Shown: piece by piece, positions 1 through 11,664 of the stretch
Layout of the letters: each line of letters starts with the position of its first letter
Numbering within the stretch: position 1 is the stretch's first letter
Assembly (NCBI GenBank): GCA_023614405.1
Contig: CM042685.1
Coordinates: 83,194,684 to 83,258,683, forward strand
Origin: Avena insularis
Lineage: Eukaryota > Streptophyta > Magnoliopsida > Poales > Poaceae
Length of the DNA stretch: 64,000 nucleotides
Reading direction: 5' to 3'
Translations under genes and position numbers: made by a program
Notes under the pieces: generated by a model
Told to the model about the DNA's origin: nothing
What the model saw: only the letters and a program-made list of their open reading frames with translations
The model's database searches: none

Positions 1-1
1 T

Positions 2-435
2 GAAGCTGTGGGAGCAATTCTTTGACAGTATAATGGTGATGATCTTAATATCATTCATCATGCTAGCTGCACCCTAAACGGGGCCCAAAAGAATTACTCC
101 GTGGTAGAAAAAGAATTATTCACTGTAGTTTTCTCCTATGATAAATTTAGATCATATATTAATGACTCAAAAGTGAGGGTACGATCGTATTGGTCTAAAG
201 GAAATCCTAAAAAGGACCGATGTTAAGCCAAGGATGATCCATTGGACTCTACTTTTACAAGAATTTGATTTGTAGATTCTACAAAGGAAGGAGGAGATAA
301 AGGAGATACCCATGGACATTGAAGATATTAGTCCACCTAAAGAAGTATCATCCATTTACATATCCTTTGGAACAACATTGCCAAAAAGAAAATTCTCAAA
401 TTCTCTTTGCAATGGTTTTACTGATCTGCTTTAAC
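2..435 (+). pseudogene. Decayed RNase H end of a Ty3/gypsy pol (element G0)
   Basis: The frame starting at base 2 reads as the RNase H/tether part of a plant Ty3/gypsy polyprotein. It contains an NYSVVEKELFTVVF-like block followed by DKFRSYI, the usual stretch around the catalytic Glu. RNase H degrades the RNA strand of the RNA:DNA hybrid during reverse transcription. The copy is dead: there is an in-frame TGA near base 23, a frame shift near 205-215 (the following KPRMIHWTLLLQEFDL block is in another frame) and a TAG near 270. The rest of pol lies left of the window. No integrase follows, which is unusual because gypsy elements normally carry integrase after RNase H. Seen: motifs and stops. 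Inferred: membership of the same element as the LTR at 2572. Confidence 0.85.
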
Positions 436-1110
436 CCACTTATGAACTCGTTCTCTACAAATAGATCAGGCATCTGAAATCTGAAGTTACCTTTGTCCTG
501 GATGACTTTTTGCTATTTCTTTCAATATTTTTGATTTCAATTTGTTTTTATGATTGCACTGCCAGTTTTGCGAAGTTGTTACGGGCGGGCGGTACGTCCG
601 CACCCTCCCGTACCACCGATCGTTAGACACACTGCATCATTGTGTTGGATTTCGCCGTTTAGGTACGACCGCGCGGTACGGGCTCACCCGCCTGTTCCAC
701 TGGTCGTTGCCGATACGGTATCATTTCGCCAAACTTCTAGTTCTATTTTTTGTGTAAAAAAAAGAGTCGATAAAAAGCCTATACAGACGGGCAGTACGAG
801 AGGGACCCGCCCGTACCGCTTAGTCGGTTGGTAGGTTACCGCCTTCGAAGCCGTGTTGGCCTGGGAACGACCCAGTACATGCCCATTGTATGGGCGTACG
901 CCCATACCGAGTGGTCGTTACAATCGTATTTTCTGCTTTTTTGTTTCTCTTTCCATATTTATTGAGATTCTTTTCTTGGCCGCCCCTTTTCCTTCCAATT
1001 CATATTTCCTCCTACCTCTAACCTCTTATAAGCCTCTTTAGAAGGCCTCCTTGTTTCTATTGTCAAAACAGATCTCCTCCGTGTCGCCTCGTACTTACAA
1101 GAACCATAGA
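436..1110 (+). repeat. G0 spacer with clustered GC-rich palindromic cassettes
   Basis: This stretch between the RNase H remnant and the extra ORF has no supportable gene. It carries four degenerate copies of a GC-rich inverted-repeat cassette at about 581-640, 661-715, 784-845 and 885-925. Each is followed by a variant of tggtcgttrc. The copy at 888-907 is a perfect 20-nt palindrome centred on the gta/cgc core. A fifth copy, in inverted orientation, lies in the G0 LTR at about 2811-2870. Open frames rich in Pro/Arg here arise from the cassettes and are not believable proteins. Confidence 0.6.
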
Positions 1111-1694
1111 ACAATGTCCTATCCATGGAGCTTCGCTCAAGGGAGAGAAGACCTCCATGGATCGTCTTTAAGAATCACTGAGGAAGCCAAGGGCGCTAAA
1201 TCAAATAAGGAGATGGACATCGAGGATGGATTCAAGCTTATAGAAACAATACAAGAGGGGCTTAAGGTGTTCAGCCTCGGTGTTGGCAAAGATGGAGACT
1301 CCGAATAAGTACAACTTCATTTAGAAGGATATGGAGAAATCTACTTGAATAAGGCGAAAGAGAAGGGGGAGAAGGTCCAAGCTTCCTTAGATTCCCTGGA
1401 CCGTCGCATCAAGAAGATTGAAGTAAAATCTCCAGGGTCTTATAAACATATTGAACTATTCGGCGTTATCTGGACCAGATGGATTTGAAGATAATGAAGG
1501 GACTCGAAGAAAATCTCAACATCAGCCTTTGATCCATCAACATTCAGAAGCAAACAATAGAGATGTACCAAGCTCTTGTGGAGCAGTTGGAGAAGGTTAG
1601 CGAGTAGCGTTAGATCCGAATCTTGATCCTAGAAGCATCAAACAAGATTCTTCGAGCAAGCCTTCGTGCTTCAAGGGGTCACCCTTTTGTAGAC
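1111..1694 (+). pseudogene. Broken extra 3' ORF of gypsy element G0 (coiled-coil-like)
   Basis: An ATG at 1111 opens a charged frame that stops at 1306-1308 but continues in the same frame to about 1485. A Lys/Glu-rich, heptad-like continuation in a shifted frame (EENLNIS..., ALVEQLEKV) runs to about 1694, with further stops. The position between pol and the 3' LTR matches the additional or env-like ORF of some plant gypsy lineages, but no signal peptide or membrane segment is visible. The composition suggests a coiled-coil protein. I do not recognise a specific family. The several stops show it is no longer functional. Confidence 0.5.
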
Positions 1695-2551
1695 TAAAGG
1701 GCGTGCCAAGGTACCAAATAAAATCAAGGAATTATTTGATCCATCCAGTTTGATTCCAATATCAGGGGATCTGTGAGAGCCTTGTAATCTATCTTATATT
1801 TTTTGGCATGTTTACTTTTCCGCATGCATCTACACTTTAATTCCAAAGTTTGCATTAGCTGCACCAACTTCAAATTCCCCTTGTTCTAGAGATGATTTAT
1901 ATCCGTTGAGTTTCGATACTTTATGATATTTGAAGTATGTTTTGATCCATAATTATTATATTAGATGACTGAACTAGGTTGAGTGTTATGATACTTGTAC
2001 AACTTTCATGATTTTTAGGGACTTCCACACCAATAAAAGTATTGATTAGGTTATAAGAAGGAAAAAATTTGGTAGCATATTATAATTAAGAGTTTCCCCT
2101 TGTATCCATCAAAGTAGTGAGCATGATCAAATAGCTGTATAAAAATAAAAATAAAAGAGAGGGGAAAACAAATGAAAAAGATATTTACGCATGATTAGAC
2201 AAAGTGCAAAAGAAGCAAAAAAAATAGAAAGCAGTTATAAAAAATCAAGAGGAAAAGAAGAGTGATCATGAATCTTCATTACTAAACTACGCGCTCAATA
2301 TTTCTAAACTCAATGATTCTATGATATGTTAAATAACTAGAAGCTTCTTATGATCTCATTAATACTAGATAAGGTGTGGAAGCCTCTAAGTCATGTAATG
2401 TGTAAGGGTATGATAATACCCCCGACGCTTCTTTATATCCGATGTTTTACTCCTATTTCAAATTTTTGCCTCATTTATTGTAACGAATCGTGTCTCATGA
2501 ACATGATGATCTTTTCCACAAGGCATAATCTTGTTCGGGGACGAGCAAGAG
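1695..2551 (+). other. Non-coding 3' internal region of G0
   Basis: AT-rich sequence with no open frame I can support. It fits the long untranslated stretch between the last ORF and the polypurine tract of a gypsy element. A short frame at 2350-2556 has no recognisable features. Confidence 0.5.
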
Positions 2552-2571
2552 CCTAGCTTGGGGGGAGTTTA
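2552..2571 (+). other. Polypurine tract of G0
   Basis: A purine-rich run of the form cttggggggagtt lies directly before a TG that starts the LTR. In gypsy elements this tract primes plus-strand DNA synthesis. It sets the 5' border of the 3' LTR at 2572 and the plus orientation of G0. Confidence 0.75.
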
Positions 2572-2984
2572 TGAGTCCAAAATCTAAGAATTTTTACCTT
2601 TTATTTTTGCATAGATAGAGTAGGGATATTTGTATTTCACTGTGTTCACGCGCACCTTTTGTCTTTATTTCAACAGGATCCCAAATCACTCAGGCTATTA
2701 TGAACATATCAATTAAAGATGTCATATTATACTATAATATGATATTTTTAAGTGATAAAAGTCATTTTGAGGAATTACCTTCGCAACTGGGAAACTACCA
2801 AGCGAGGAGAGGCAACCAGTGCCCGTAACGACCAGCGCTATGGGCGGGGACCGCCCATACCGCCCGATCGTACCATGTGTTGCTAGTTCCGCCTCTTCAA
2901 AATACTTTATCCTGGCAAAGACAGCGGGGGATCCGACATTCCCAGCCACCAGAAACCATGAAAAACCACATCTCAAAGGGATCT

Positions 2985-5900
2985 TGTAGAGGTCCCAATC
3001 TTTAATAAGGTAGAGATCCCTGTGTTTACAATGCTAGTCCCTGGATCAATAGCTAGCATCCACAATTAAGATGTAATATCAAGAAACAAAGGTCATAATA
3101 CAACTTTATAACCAGGAATAAAATAATTCATTACATCTTACATAGCTCATTTGGCTAACTCATTACAATGCAGCAGAAATAACTATAGCATGGGGTCCTT
3201 CATCTTCAAAGTGCCACATGCAATCATATTGGTTGTAGACTTGTAATCCTAATCAACATACTTCACTAACATCATACAAACCTGCAACATAATAAGTTAC
3301 GGCCACAAGGGTAAATACATTTGAATTGTATTGGCAAGTGATACTAGGGTAGTATAGTGGTAACTATCATCTATATGCATTTGGCTAAGTGGAGCTTATG
3401 CTTGCTTTGCTCAAAATAGATTTTCCTTATCATTTGAAAACACTAAGCTTTTGCTTGTCAAAATCACCCAAGGAACCACCAATAGAAATTGGTGAACCTT
3501 AAACCCTTGTTCAACCACAAGTTTTTAACTTAGAAATTTGGATGAGGAGATTCTTGATAGCTTCCATGTCTTGATGCTCAAATTGTCCTTTGCCAGGGAC
3601 ATTTCTAAGTACTTAGATTTTTCACTCTGCAGAGGTGGTGCACTTTCCCCACAAGACTTGGTTTCACCAAGACCAGATCTTTCAGAAGCCTTCCCTTAGA
3701 CCAGAATGGACGCGTTCCAACCTATCATCCCCTACCACCAACTGTCCATTTGGCTAAGTTATTGCAACCTATATGATCCAGGCAGAGCCCATAATGCCAA
3801 GTGGCTGCACTTGAAGCTTATCAACATTTGACATCTCAAATCGCTTTGTTCCTGGGTGGCATTCCACAAGTGAGATACACACGGTAAACCATAGAAATGG
3901 GCCTTGTGTAACCACTCAACACAAACCATTATTTCCATTCCACCCAGGTGTTTCATTCACTTAGTTGTTTTATTAAACAAAACACAAGTCCTTGACTTAG
4001 AAATATTCCATATCATGAAGTATAATCCACCCTTGTTTTCTACTAGCTAGACTAAGCATGATAGTAGTATGAATCTTAACTTAGAAAAATTCTACTAAGG
4101 TATCATCTACTAGGATTTCCCATGGCATAGTTTATACTTAGCAAAAATTACATGCAAGTCCTACTTAGAAATATCACTAATGCATAGTGAAAATAATGGG
4201 ACAAAAGTATGAAGCATCACTTGCCTTTTTGGTATAGAATTATAAGTTCACTCCTTGATCTTGCAATATTCACACTCTTCAATTTCCACTACAATTCAAC
4301 CAAGCCATCAATATTCAATCTACCATTCAAGCAAACATCACATAAAATAATAGAAACCAAGCAATGCATGCAAGCATGCAAAAGATTGTTTTATTTGGAA
4401 AAGTGGTTTCTAATAGGTTATAAACATTTGAAAACCTCTATTGGTCATTTGCAAAAGGTTTCACCTATAAACCATTTTTACACTAAATCAATATTTTTGT
4501 TGAAAATTCCTTTAGCAAAGCAATAATCTTTATAGGGTTCACCAAATATATTTTTAATTCTAAAACTTGGTGTTTGGGGTCAAAGAGTTTAATCCAAATC
4601 ATTTCCCAAAGATTTTTCTCCAAAAAGTATTTTTAACATATAAACAACATTTTTATTTGACTAGAAATGTTCTAAATCAAAGATTTATTCTTTTGCCTTA
4701 CAAAATATGTTTTTGAATCCACAAGTTGGCTTCTATGGCCAGTAGGTTCAAAACTAAACATTTTTCAAAGATTTTATCCCAAAAACATTTCTAGAATAAA
4801 TTTTATACACAAAATATGCTTATATAAGTTTTTGCAAAAACAGCCATTTTACCAGAAGCAATTTATTAAACAAAGCGCATGGTTGGATATCACTTGGTCT
4901 TCTGATTCCATTTCTATAAAATTTGCAAAATTTGGACGTGTGGAACAAAAGTTATGAATTTTACAAACTTGAACATCCAATAGATCATTTCTGGTTTTTA
5001 TAAAACAGACTGGGCCACGTGGCATGATTCTACTGGGCGATACTGGTTCGTGCGGATCAAGCGATGTGAGGCGTTGGATTAAAATAGATCGAGCGGCACA
5101 GGATCACTCGTACCCCTTCGTTTAAGTTTCTATCCTATCCACGCGATCCAGATCCAACGGCTACTGCGAGCTTGACCTAGAATGAGCGGCGCTGGCGGCG
5201 GCTGAGCGGCGGCGACGCTCTGGCAGCGAGGTTGCTGGCAATACAGGAAGCAAGGTGGATGGGGAATAAGATCACCGGGTTCGCTGGTTCGTGCTGATGC
5301 TCAACATAGTCTTCTTGGGTTGAGGGGCGCTCGTGGTTGTCGTGGATTGCTCACCGGAGTTCGCACGGCGTCGGGCACACTCTGTTCGTCTTCGCTGGCG
5401 AGAGTACAGGTGATGCCAAGGCACGAAAAATATTGTGTTAGATGCGCACAGAAACAGCAAGAACGGGTGCATCCATAGGAGGGGAAGGCACGGTCGAACT
5501 CTACCTGGGAACGTCACCGGAGCGGATGCAAACGACGGTGTCGCTCTGCCATCGAGGTTGTCGACGTTACAGGGCACGTGCGGCTGAACGAGCGGCACTG
5601 GAAGATGCGCCAGAGGCCAGGGAGTGTGCTCGTTTGGTTGAGGGGGCGAGGCGCGACGGTGACTGGCCGGAATTGATGAAAATGCTCGCCGGAGCAGTAG
5701 GCGTTCTCGAGCAGAATCTGAGCGACCTGGTGGCAGAGGGTGGATGGCTTCTGGGGGAAATGGAGAGGGGGAGCAGGCGTTTAAGGGAGCGTGGTCGCGG
5801 CGAGATTAAGGCGAGGCATTGATGGAAATTTAACGCCGGCATCATCGTCTGAGAAACAACCAGAGGGGGGGCATGGTCTTCGCGCGGGTGAGAACGAAGT

Positions 5901-7364
5901 CTGATGGGGTGGGGTCTGGGCGTCAGCGAAAGAGAAAAAGGAGAGGTGGGGTCCAGTCATCATAGACTCTGTGGGTGTGGTTGCGAGTAAAAGAAAACAT
6001 TTCGGGGAGAGGGGGGTGGGCTTCTGCTGGGCTTAGTGGGCTAGCTGGGTTGGGCTGGCTGCTTTTCCCTTTTTTTGATCTGTTTCATTTTTATTTTTCC
6101 TGATTTTTTTTCTGTTTTGATTTTGATTAAATGATTTCAACCTAGTTTGAATTCAAACCTTTTCCAAAAGTTCAGTATATTACCATACTGATTAAAAATG
6201 CATTTTGAATAATATTTTAGGAATAGTTCTTTTATTTTTCTTATGTTTTATTCCTTATTAAAATAAGCATATGCCATTATTCAAATAAGATTGAATATAT
6301 TTTTCAAACCTTTATTTAAATTCTAATTTTTCACAAAACCCTTTTCAGTAGGTTTATTTATTTAATGAGGTGTTTAAATAATTCACTTTGAATTATTTAA
6401 AGTATTTTAATATGATTATTAATCATTTAATTTGAGCAATTGTTTTTATTCCAATGAAACTCAAATATGGTTTTAATTCCATATAACTTTATTTAAATGA
6501 TTCTTTTATTTTATTTAAGTTAATTAAATAACTTTTATTCCACTTGGGTAAAACCCAATTATTTTTCCCTGATTTAATTAATCATTTCTATTGGGGATTT
6601 TGTCTTTGTTCAAATAGAAATAGAATTTGGTCAAGGTCATATTATTTTATTTGAATATTATTTATCCATTTATTTCATTTGAACTTGGATTATGTTTATT
6701 CCATTTGCTGATGGTCTTGGCCAAGTTTTATTTGGCTCTCATAAAATAGTCCTTATTAATTATTTCTTCCTTGTCTTTTAAAAACCATATCTTTTTATTT
6801 ATAGATCCAAACTTGGTGATTCCAATTTGTAAACTCTCATTTAATATTTGTTTATCCTTTTAAATTTCTTTAGGATTATTTGCTCACCATTTGGTATGGA
6901 TTTTTAGATAGGTGCTTTATTAGCTTTGGGAATTCAATTTCCTTATCTTACTCAATTCATAAGATTTTATCCATGGCTCCAAATTAAGTGAAACCAACTT
7001 CTATGGTTTTATAATATTTCCATTTGTCATTCTTGATCATTTGTAAATGTTTGTTGACAAATTTTTATATGGGTCAAAAACCATGTTCTTAGATATATCT
7101 TGGAAATGATTTTTATTCCATTAGGGTTTTAGGGTTTTGGTTTATTTTCCAAGTGTTTAACTTTCAAGATGCATTTATGAAGAATGCATTTCACCTGATT
7201 TGAATTTAGTTGGATTCAAACATTAACCAAAGTTTGTTCAAGATGGTATTTGGATGAATTCATTTCAAAACAAAAAGTTTCTTTTCACCCTAAATTTCAG
7301 CAATTATTTATTTGGTTTGTTTATTTTTCACATTACAAAATTTGGAAAATTTTGGGATGTGACA
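2985..7364. repeat. Solo LTR S1 (4.4 kb), TSD gatct
   Basis: The block starts TGTAGAGGTCCC and ends GGGATGTGACA. It is bordered on both sides by gatct (2980-2984 and 7365-7369), a perfect 5-bp target duplication. It has no polyprotein and no internal pair of direct repeats, so a solo LTR is the simplest reading. A second copy of the same family (S3) lies at 50548..55160. Composition is zoned: AT-rich ends and a GC-rich block at about 5040-5960 that yields meaningless open frames on both strands. The size and the reverse-complement start (TGTCACATCCC) resemble large-LTR, Sukkula/LARD-type gypsy elements; that name is a guess. Confidence 0.85.
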
Positions 7365-7440
7365 GATCTGAAGTAGGAACTTGGCTGGGGAGAAATCCCT
7401 GCTGATCCACGGATCATTGGTGGACAACACATCATCCCCT

Positions 7441-10400
7441 TGTAACACCCTAATTCTAGTTAGTCTTTAATTAGGGTTTTGTTTGTGCACCATGAGCATC
7501 ATGTCTTAAATTGTGCATTAAAGAAATAAAGTAGAAACCCTAAACCGTACTCTCTCCTTCTATTTGAAAAAATTCAAATGGTTTGAATATTTTGAAAACT
7601 ATCAAAATATCGGAGCCCAAATGGACTAAAAGGGCCCCACACTATTTTATATAGCTTTATAAAACCTCTGGTAATTTTTGAAATGGATCAAAACAGTTTG
7701 AAATTGAAACTACAAAGAGAAATGTAAAATAGAAAAAAAAGTTTTTGCAAAATAAAAACAGAGCCAGACCATTCCAGGCCACAGCCCATCTCCCTACCCT
7801 CTCTTTCCTACCACCCAGCGCGCAAGCCACAACCCAGCTGAAGCCCAGCGAGGCCCAGGCCCACTTACCTCTTCGTTGGCTTCTTCCTCCTCGAGACAAG
7901 CAGCTGCCTGCGCAGCCACCGCCGTCTGCCGCTGCTGCGATGCGCGCCCGCTCCGTGATGATCTCCGCCGCCCCCTGGAGAGGATAAGGAGCACACGGAC
8001 ACGTTTCTCCTCCCTCATTCCCCTCTTCCTTCCCCCTCTGGAGCTCTCTCTGGCTCCCGCGCGCTCAAGCCCGAACCCTAGCACCCGCAGGTCCCCGTCC
8101 GCCTCGCTGTCTCCGGCCTCCCCTTGCTCAATCGAGCCGCCTTGAGCTCCGCCTTGCAGCCCTGGTTCTTCTGGTCAAAGGACGCAAGCCTAGGAGCTCC
8201 CTGCTCGCCGAAATTGACATTTCTTCCCCGAGCCCGACGCCGGCTGCCGGCGCCATTTACGCTGTTCAGGACCTCCCCGCGCCTCCCCGTCATGACCATG
8301 AGCATCAGGGTGAGCATGCGGTTCTCTCAGACCCCTGTTCCCTCTCTCTCTCGCTTTGTTTCGTGCCCGAGCCATGCGTCGCCGCCAGAGCTCACCATAT
8401 CCCGGTGCTCCGGTGACCATCTTAAGGTGGCGCCGCCTCTATTTCGCTTGCCTCACTCGGCTGCATCGAACGCACCTAGTCCCATCGCCCCACGCGCCTC
8501 ACAACGTCGCCGTCGGTGACCACCCGATGGTGGCCGTCGTTGTGACGTCACCGCGACGTCAGGGTGACGTGGCCGTGGACCCTTTGACCGTTGACAGCCA
8601 GCGTGGCTGATGATGTGGCATAGGGCCCAGCAGTCAGTCACAGAGGCTAGGTTCTGCCTCGGTGAAAAATGATGCCACCCCTATGCTGACATTAGCGTGA
8701 TGCAATAAATCAATTAAATTGTTTAATAATTCCAGAAAATGATTTAAATATTGTAAAATCAATAACTAATTATTTATAAGTCAGAAAAATACAAATAATA
8801 TATCAAAATGTTTAGAAAAATGAGATCTAACTGTCTAAGCTATAATCATGCATTGTTCAGCAACTTTCATGACAAGTTTAATTAGAAGAACATAGTAACC
8901 CCTCATAGGTGATTCCGGAGTTTTCCCAAGTTAGGGTTTATACCCCTCGGAACCCCAATTAAATAATCGAGCATGCCTTAGGGTTACTTTTCAGTACTAA
9001 TCAACTTGTCATATCATCATACTTGCTTCAGCATTGCATTGATGCCATGTGTTGATTGTTTCCCTCTCTTTCCGGTGTTTGGTTCTTCCCGGTAGAATAC
9101 GATATCGACATCGAGATCGAAGACCGAGATCAAGACCCTCAAAGATCGACGAACAATACTTGACCAACTATAATCAAGTCAAGTACAATGCTTCCGAAGA
9201 TCTGCTTAACTGTTATCAATAGGCAAAGGCAAGCATAGCGCCACCATGAGTGTCATATATGTTGCATTCTCCCTTTGAGCTTATATTACCTGATCCACTG
9301 CTCCTAGCATAACTAGGTTTGGCTTGTGTTCACTGCTAGAGCTTATATATGTGTCCTGCTTAGCCATGCATAGTTGTTCAGTCCTGGTTCATCTAGATGA
9401 TGTATCAGATGCAGAGAATCTAGTATGACAGGAGAACGTGATGAGATGATATCAGAGGTGATATGAGTTAAACATGCTAAGGCTTGTATGGGAGGCCACG
9501 GTGGGATGTGGTTTTTCTAGTCCCATGCTCGCCACCACTAGGACCTAAGTTCTTGCCTTTGGAACCGAGATGAGCGTACAGCCACACGGGGCTTGGGAAC
9601 CCCTCGCCTGATTAACTTGCCTAATAGATTCCACGAGTTACATAGTTCGGTGTTCCATTCGACATATGCATAGAAAACCTTTTGAAAGATTTGCGGGGTG
9701 AAGGTGCATTCATAACAGGTAGGGAAGCGTGGACCAGGTTGCTTGGGGTTGATAGCGCCCCTGGTAAACCAACCTCACCTCACATCTTTAAGGACCGGCT
9801 TCAGGATTTGACCCATTATGGCGGAACTATCCTTATTGCGTGACTCATGGTCTCTGCGAAAGCAAGGTAAAGGTCGTGGCCAACCACCCTCTGCCATCCT
9901 TCCAAGGAAGAGGGATAATAGCTTGGCATTTAGATTCGGTTGGTACGTGTGGGTAAAGTTGTACACCCCTGCAGGGTTAAGTCTTTTCGAAAAGCCGTGT
10001 TCACGGTTATGAACGCTTGGTGACCAGATTCTAAGATCATAGAGAACTATAACCTAATTGTAAAACTTGGCAGATCAATGTGTGCTTAATGATGCTTCCT
10101 CATGGGTACGAGGGGGTGATCCTAGTTTAGGTGATGATGTTTTGGTGGATATCAAAATATGATGATCAATATTTCCGAGATGCCGCTCTCTTATCCCCTT
10201 TTAAAATACTCTGACTAGACGAGCTTCTTCTCCCTCTTGTTTTATAAACAAAAGTGGCTTTATGTAAAACAACTCCACCAGCCATAAGTCTTGCGGAGTA
10301 CACCATGTACTCACCCTTGCTTTGTTGATACTTTTGGCAAAAAAAGTGTTCCCTGAAGATCAGTTTGGTAATACATCGACACCGATGAGTAGCTTGGGGT

Positions 10401-10707
10401 TCCCGATCGGCAGCCTGGAATCTATGGACTGGGACATCATCGTTATGCTTTAGGCCTCTTAGGCCATTTGTTAAGTTTGCGATACTTAATAGCATAATTT
10501 GCCTTCCGTTGTTTGATGTTTGTGGTTAGTGACCTCTTCTTGTAATAATTGGTTCTCTCCTTAGTTATGAGCTTGCTGTAATAAATTTTGTGTCATAGGG
10601 TCACTGCTGTGTTACCGATTCTTCACTGTATATTCTCGAGCTCAAGGTTAAGATTATGTCAGACGAAGGTCTGGGATTTGTTTAGCCCTGATCCCGGGGG
10701 TGTCACA
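7441..10707. repeat. Solo LTR S2 (3.3 kb), TSD cccct
   Basis: The block starts TGTAACACCC and ends CGGGGGTGTCACA. It is flanked by perfect cccct duplications at 7436-7440 and 10708-10712. It sits inside the G0 LTR, whose sequence resumes at 10713. A TATA-like ttatatag (about 7648) precedes a GC-rich zone (7790-8600) that could be a transcribed LTR leader; open frames there overlap on both strands and show no domains. There is no internal domain, so I read it as a solo LTR of another large-LTR family, distinct in sequence from S1/S3. Confidence 0.85.
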
Positions 10708-11664
10708 CCCCTTCATCATCAACCGCTGCATCTACATCACCACCATTACTCTCATCCTTCATCCATTAGATCTTGTTGTAATTCCAGATTCAATTGTGTT
10801 TGCACTAGATCTATTTCATTACATTCATCCATCCATTTGATTATGATGATGTTTTTGATTGCTTCCATGTGTGAGTAGTTCCTTTGTTCTTGGGGATATG
10901 GAGAAACCCTAGCACTATTATGAATTTTCAATAAAGATGATATATTCTTGTGTCCATATGACTTGCCAGTCTATGATAGATTTATGATTTGTGTTTGATC
11001 TCTCTCTTTAGATGGTATGTGAAAGTCGATCACATACCATTTGCCTCCAGGACTAAAGGGAGGGAGAAATCCTTTGGACGTGCTTTGGGATCATACCCGG
11101 AATAGCCCCATGACATATTGGCATCGGCTCGTGAACTACGCAGTCAAAGGAGGAATAAAGAGGGACTCCGTAAGCTAATTATGATATCCACGGGGAAACC
11201 CTTAATTGTGGTGGTCTGTATGGGTGATTTCTCTCAGGCATCATAGTGATTATTTAGAGGTGACCTCACTCTTGGCTTCCTACGAGTCTTGTAGTGAACA
11301 TCTTATTATAGAACTCTCTCCACACATCTCATGATATAAGAAGTATATTATCTTAAATTTTTAATAATGACAACACCATGATAGAGGAGTATCCTACATC
11401 CCCGAGAATGTTTTAGCCCTATTGGATTCCACCAAGCTTTCATACGTACTTGTTACTTGCTTTCTTTTAATTGTTTTATTTACATTTCTGCACACAACCA
11501 AAAACCTTTCAAACACTCTTTTTAGTTGATATCAAAGGCAACTTACAAGTATCCTTTGGTAGATAGTGACGATGGGCATAAAGACCTTTACCAATAGCTC
11601 TCCATGGGTTCGATATCTTTACTTCGAAACTAGCTACAATTGATCTGTGTACTTGTAGTCATCA

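Larger units (their letters stand above)
2572..11664 (+). repeat. 3' LTR of gypsy G0, split by solo LTRs S1 and S2
   Basis: The LTR begins TGAGTCC after the polypurine tract and ends ...gtagtcatca at 11664. After removing two nested insertions with perfect 5-bp target duplications, the LTR pieces are 2572..2984, 7370..7440 and 10713..11664, about 1.43 kb in total. Beyond 11664 the minus-strand gag of G2 begins, so G0 was inserted into G2. The 5' LTR lies outside the window, so its age cannot be estimated here. Confidence 0.75.

Noticed and set aside
888..907. Rho-independent-type terminator at the perfect palindrome
   Set aside because: No T-run follows and the setting is a eukaryotic retroelement; kept only as part of the palindromic cassette finding.
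5442..5845. Overlapping GC-rich open frames on both strands (126 and 92 codons)
   Set aside because: They lie in the GC-rich zone of solo LTR S1, have no domains, overlap antisense, and are not conserved as frames in the S3 copy at 53231-53608.
7745..8641. Cluster of Ser/Pro/Arg-rich frames, possibly a host gene first exon
   Set aside because: Located inside solo LTR S2 with TSDs; frames on five of six phases, no domain, typical of a GC-rich LTR leader.
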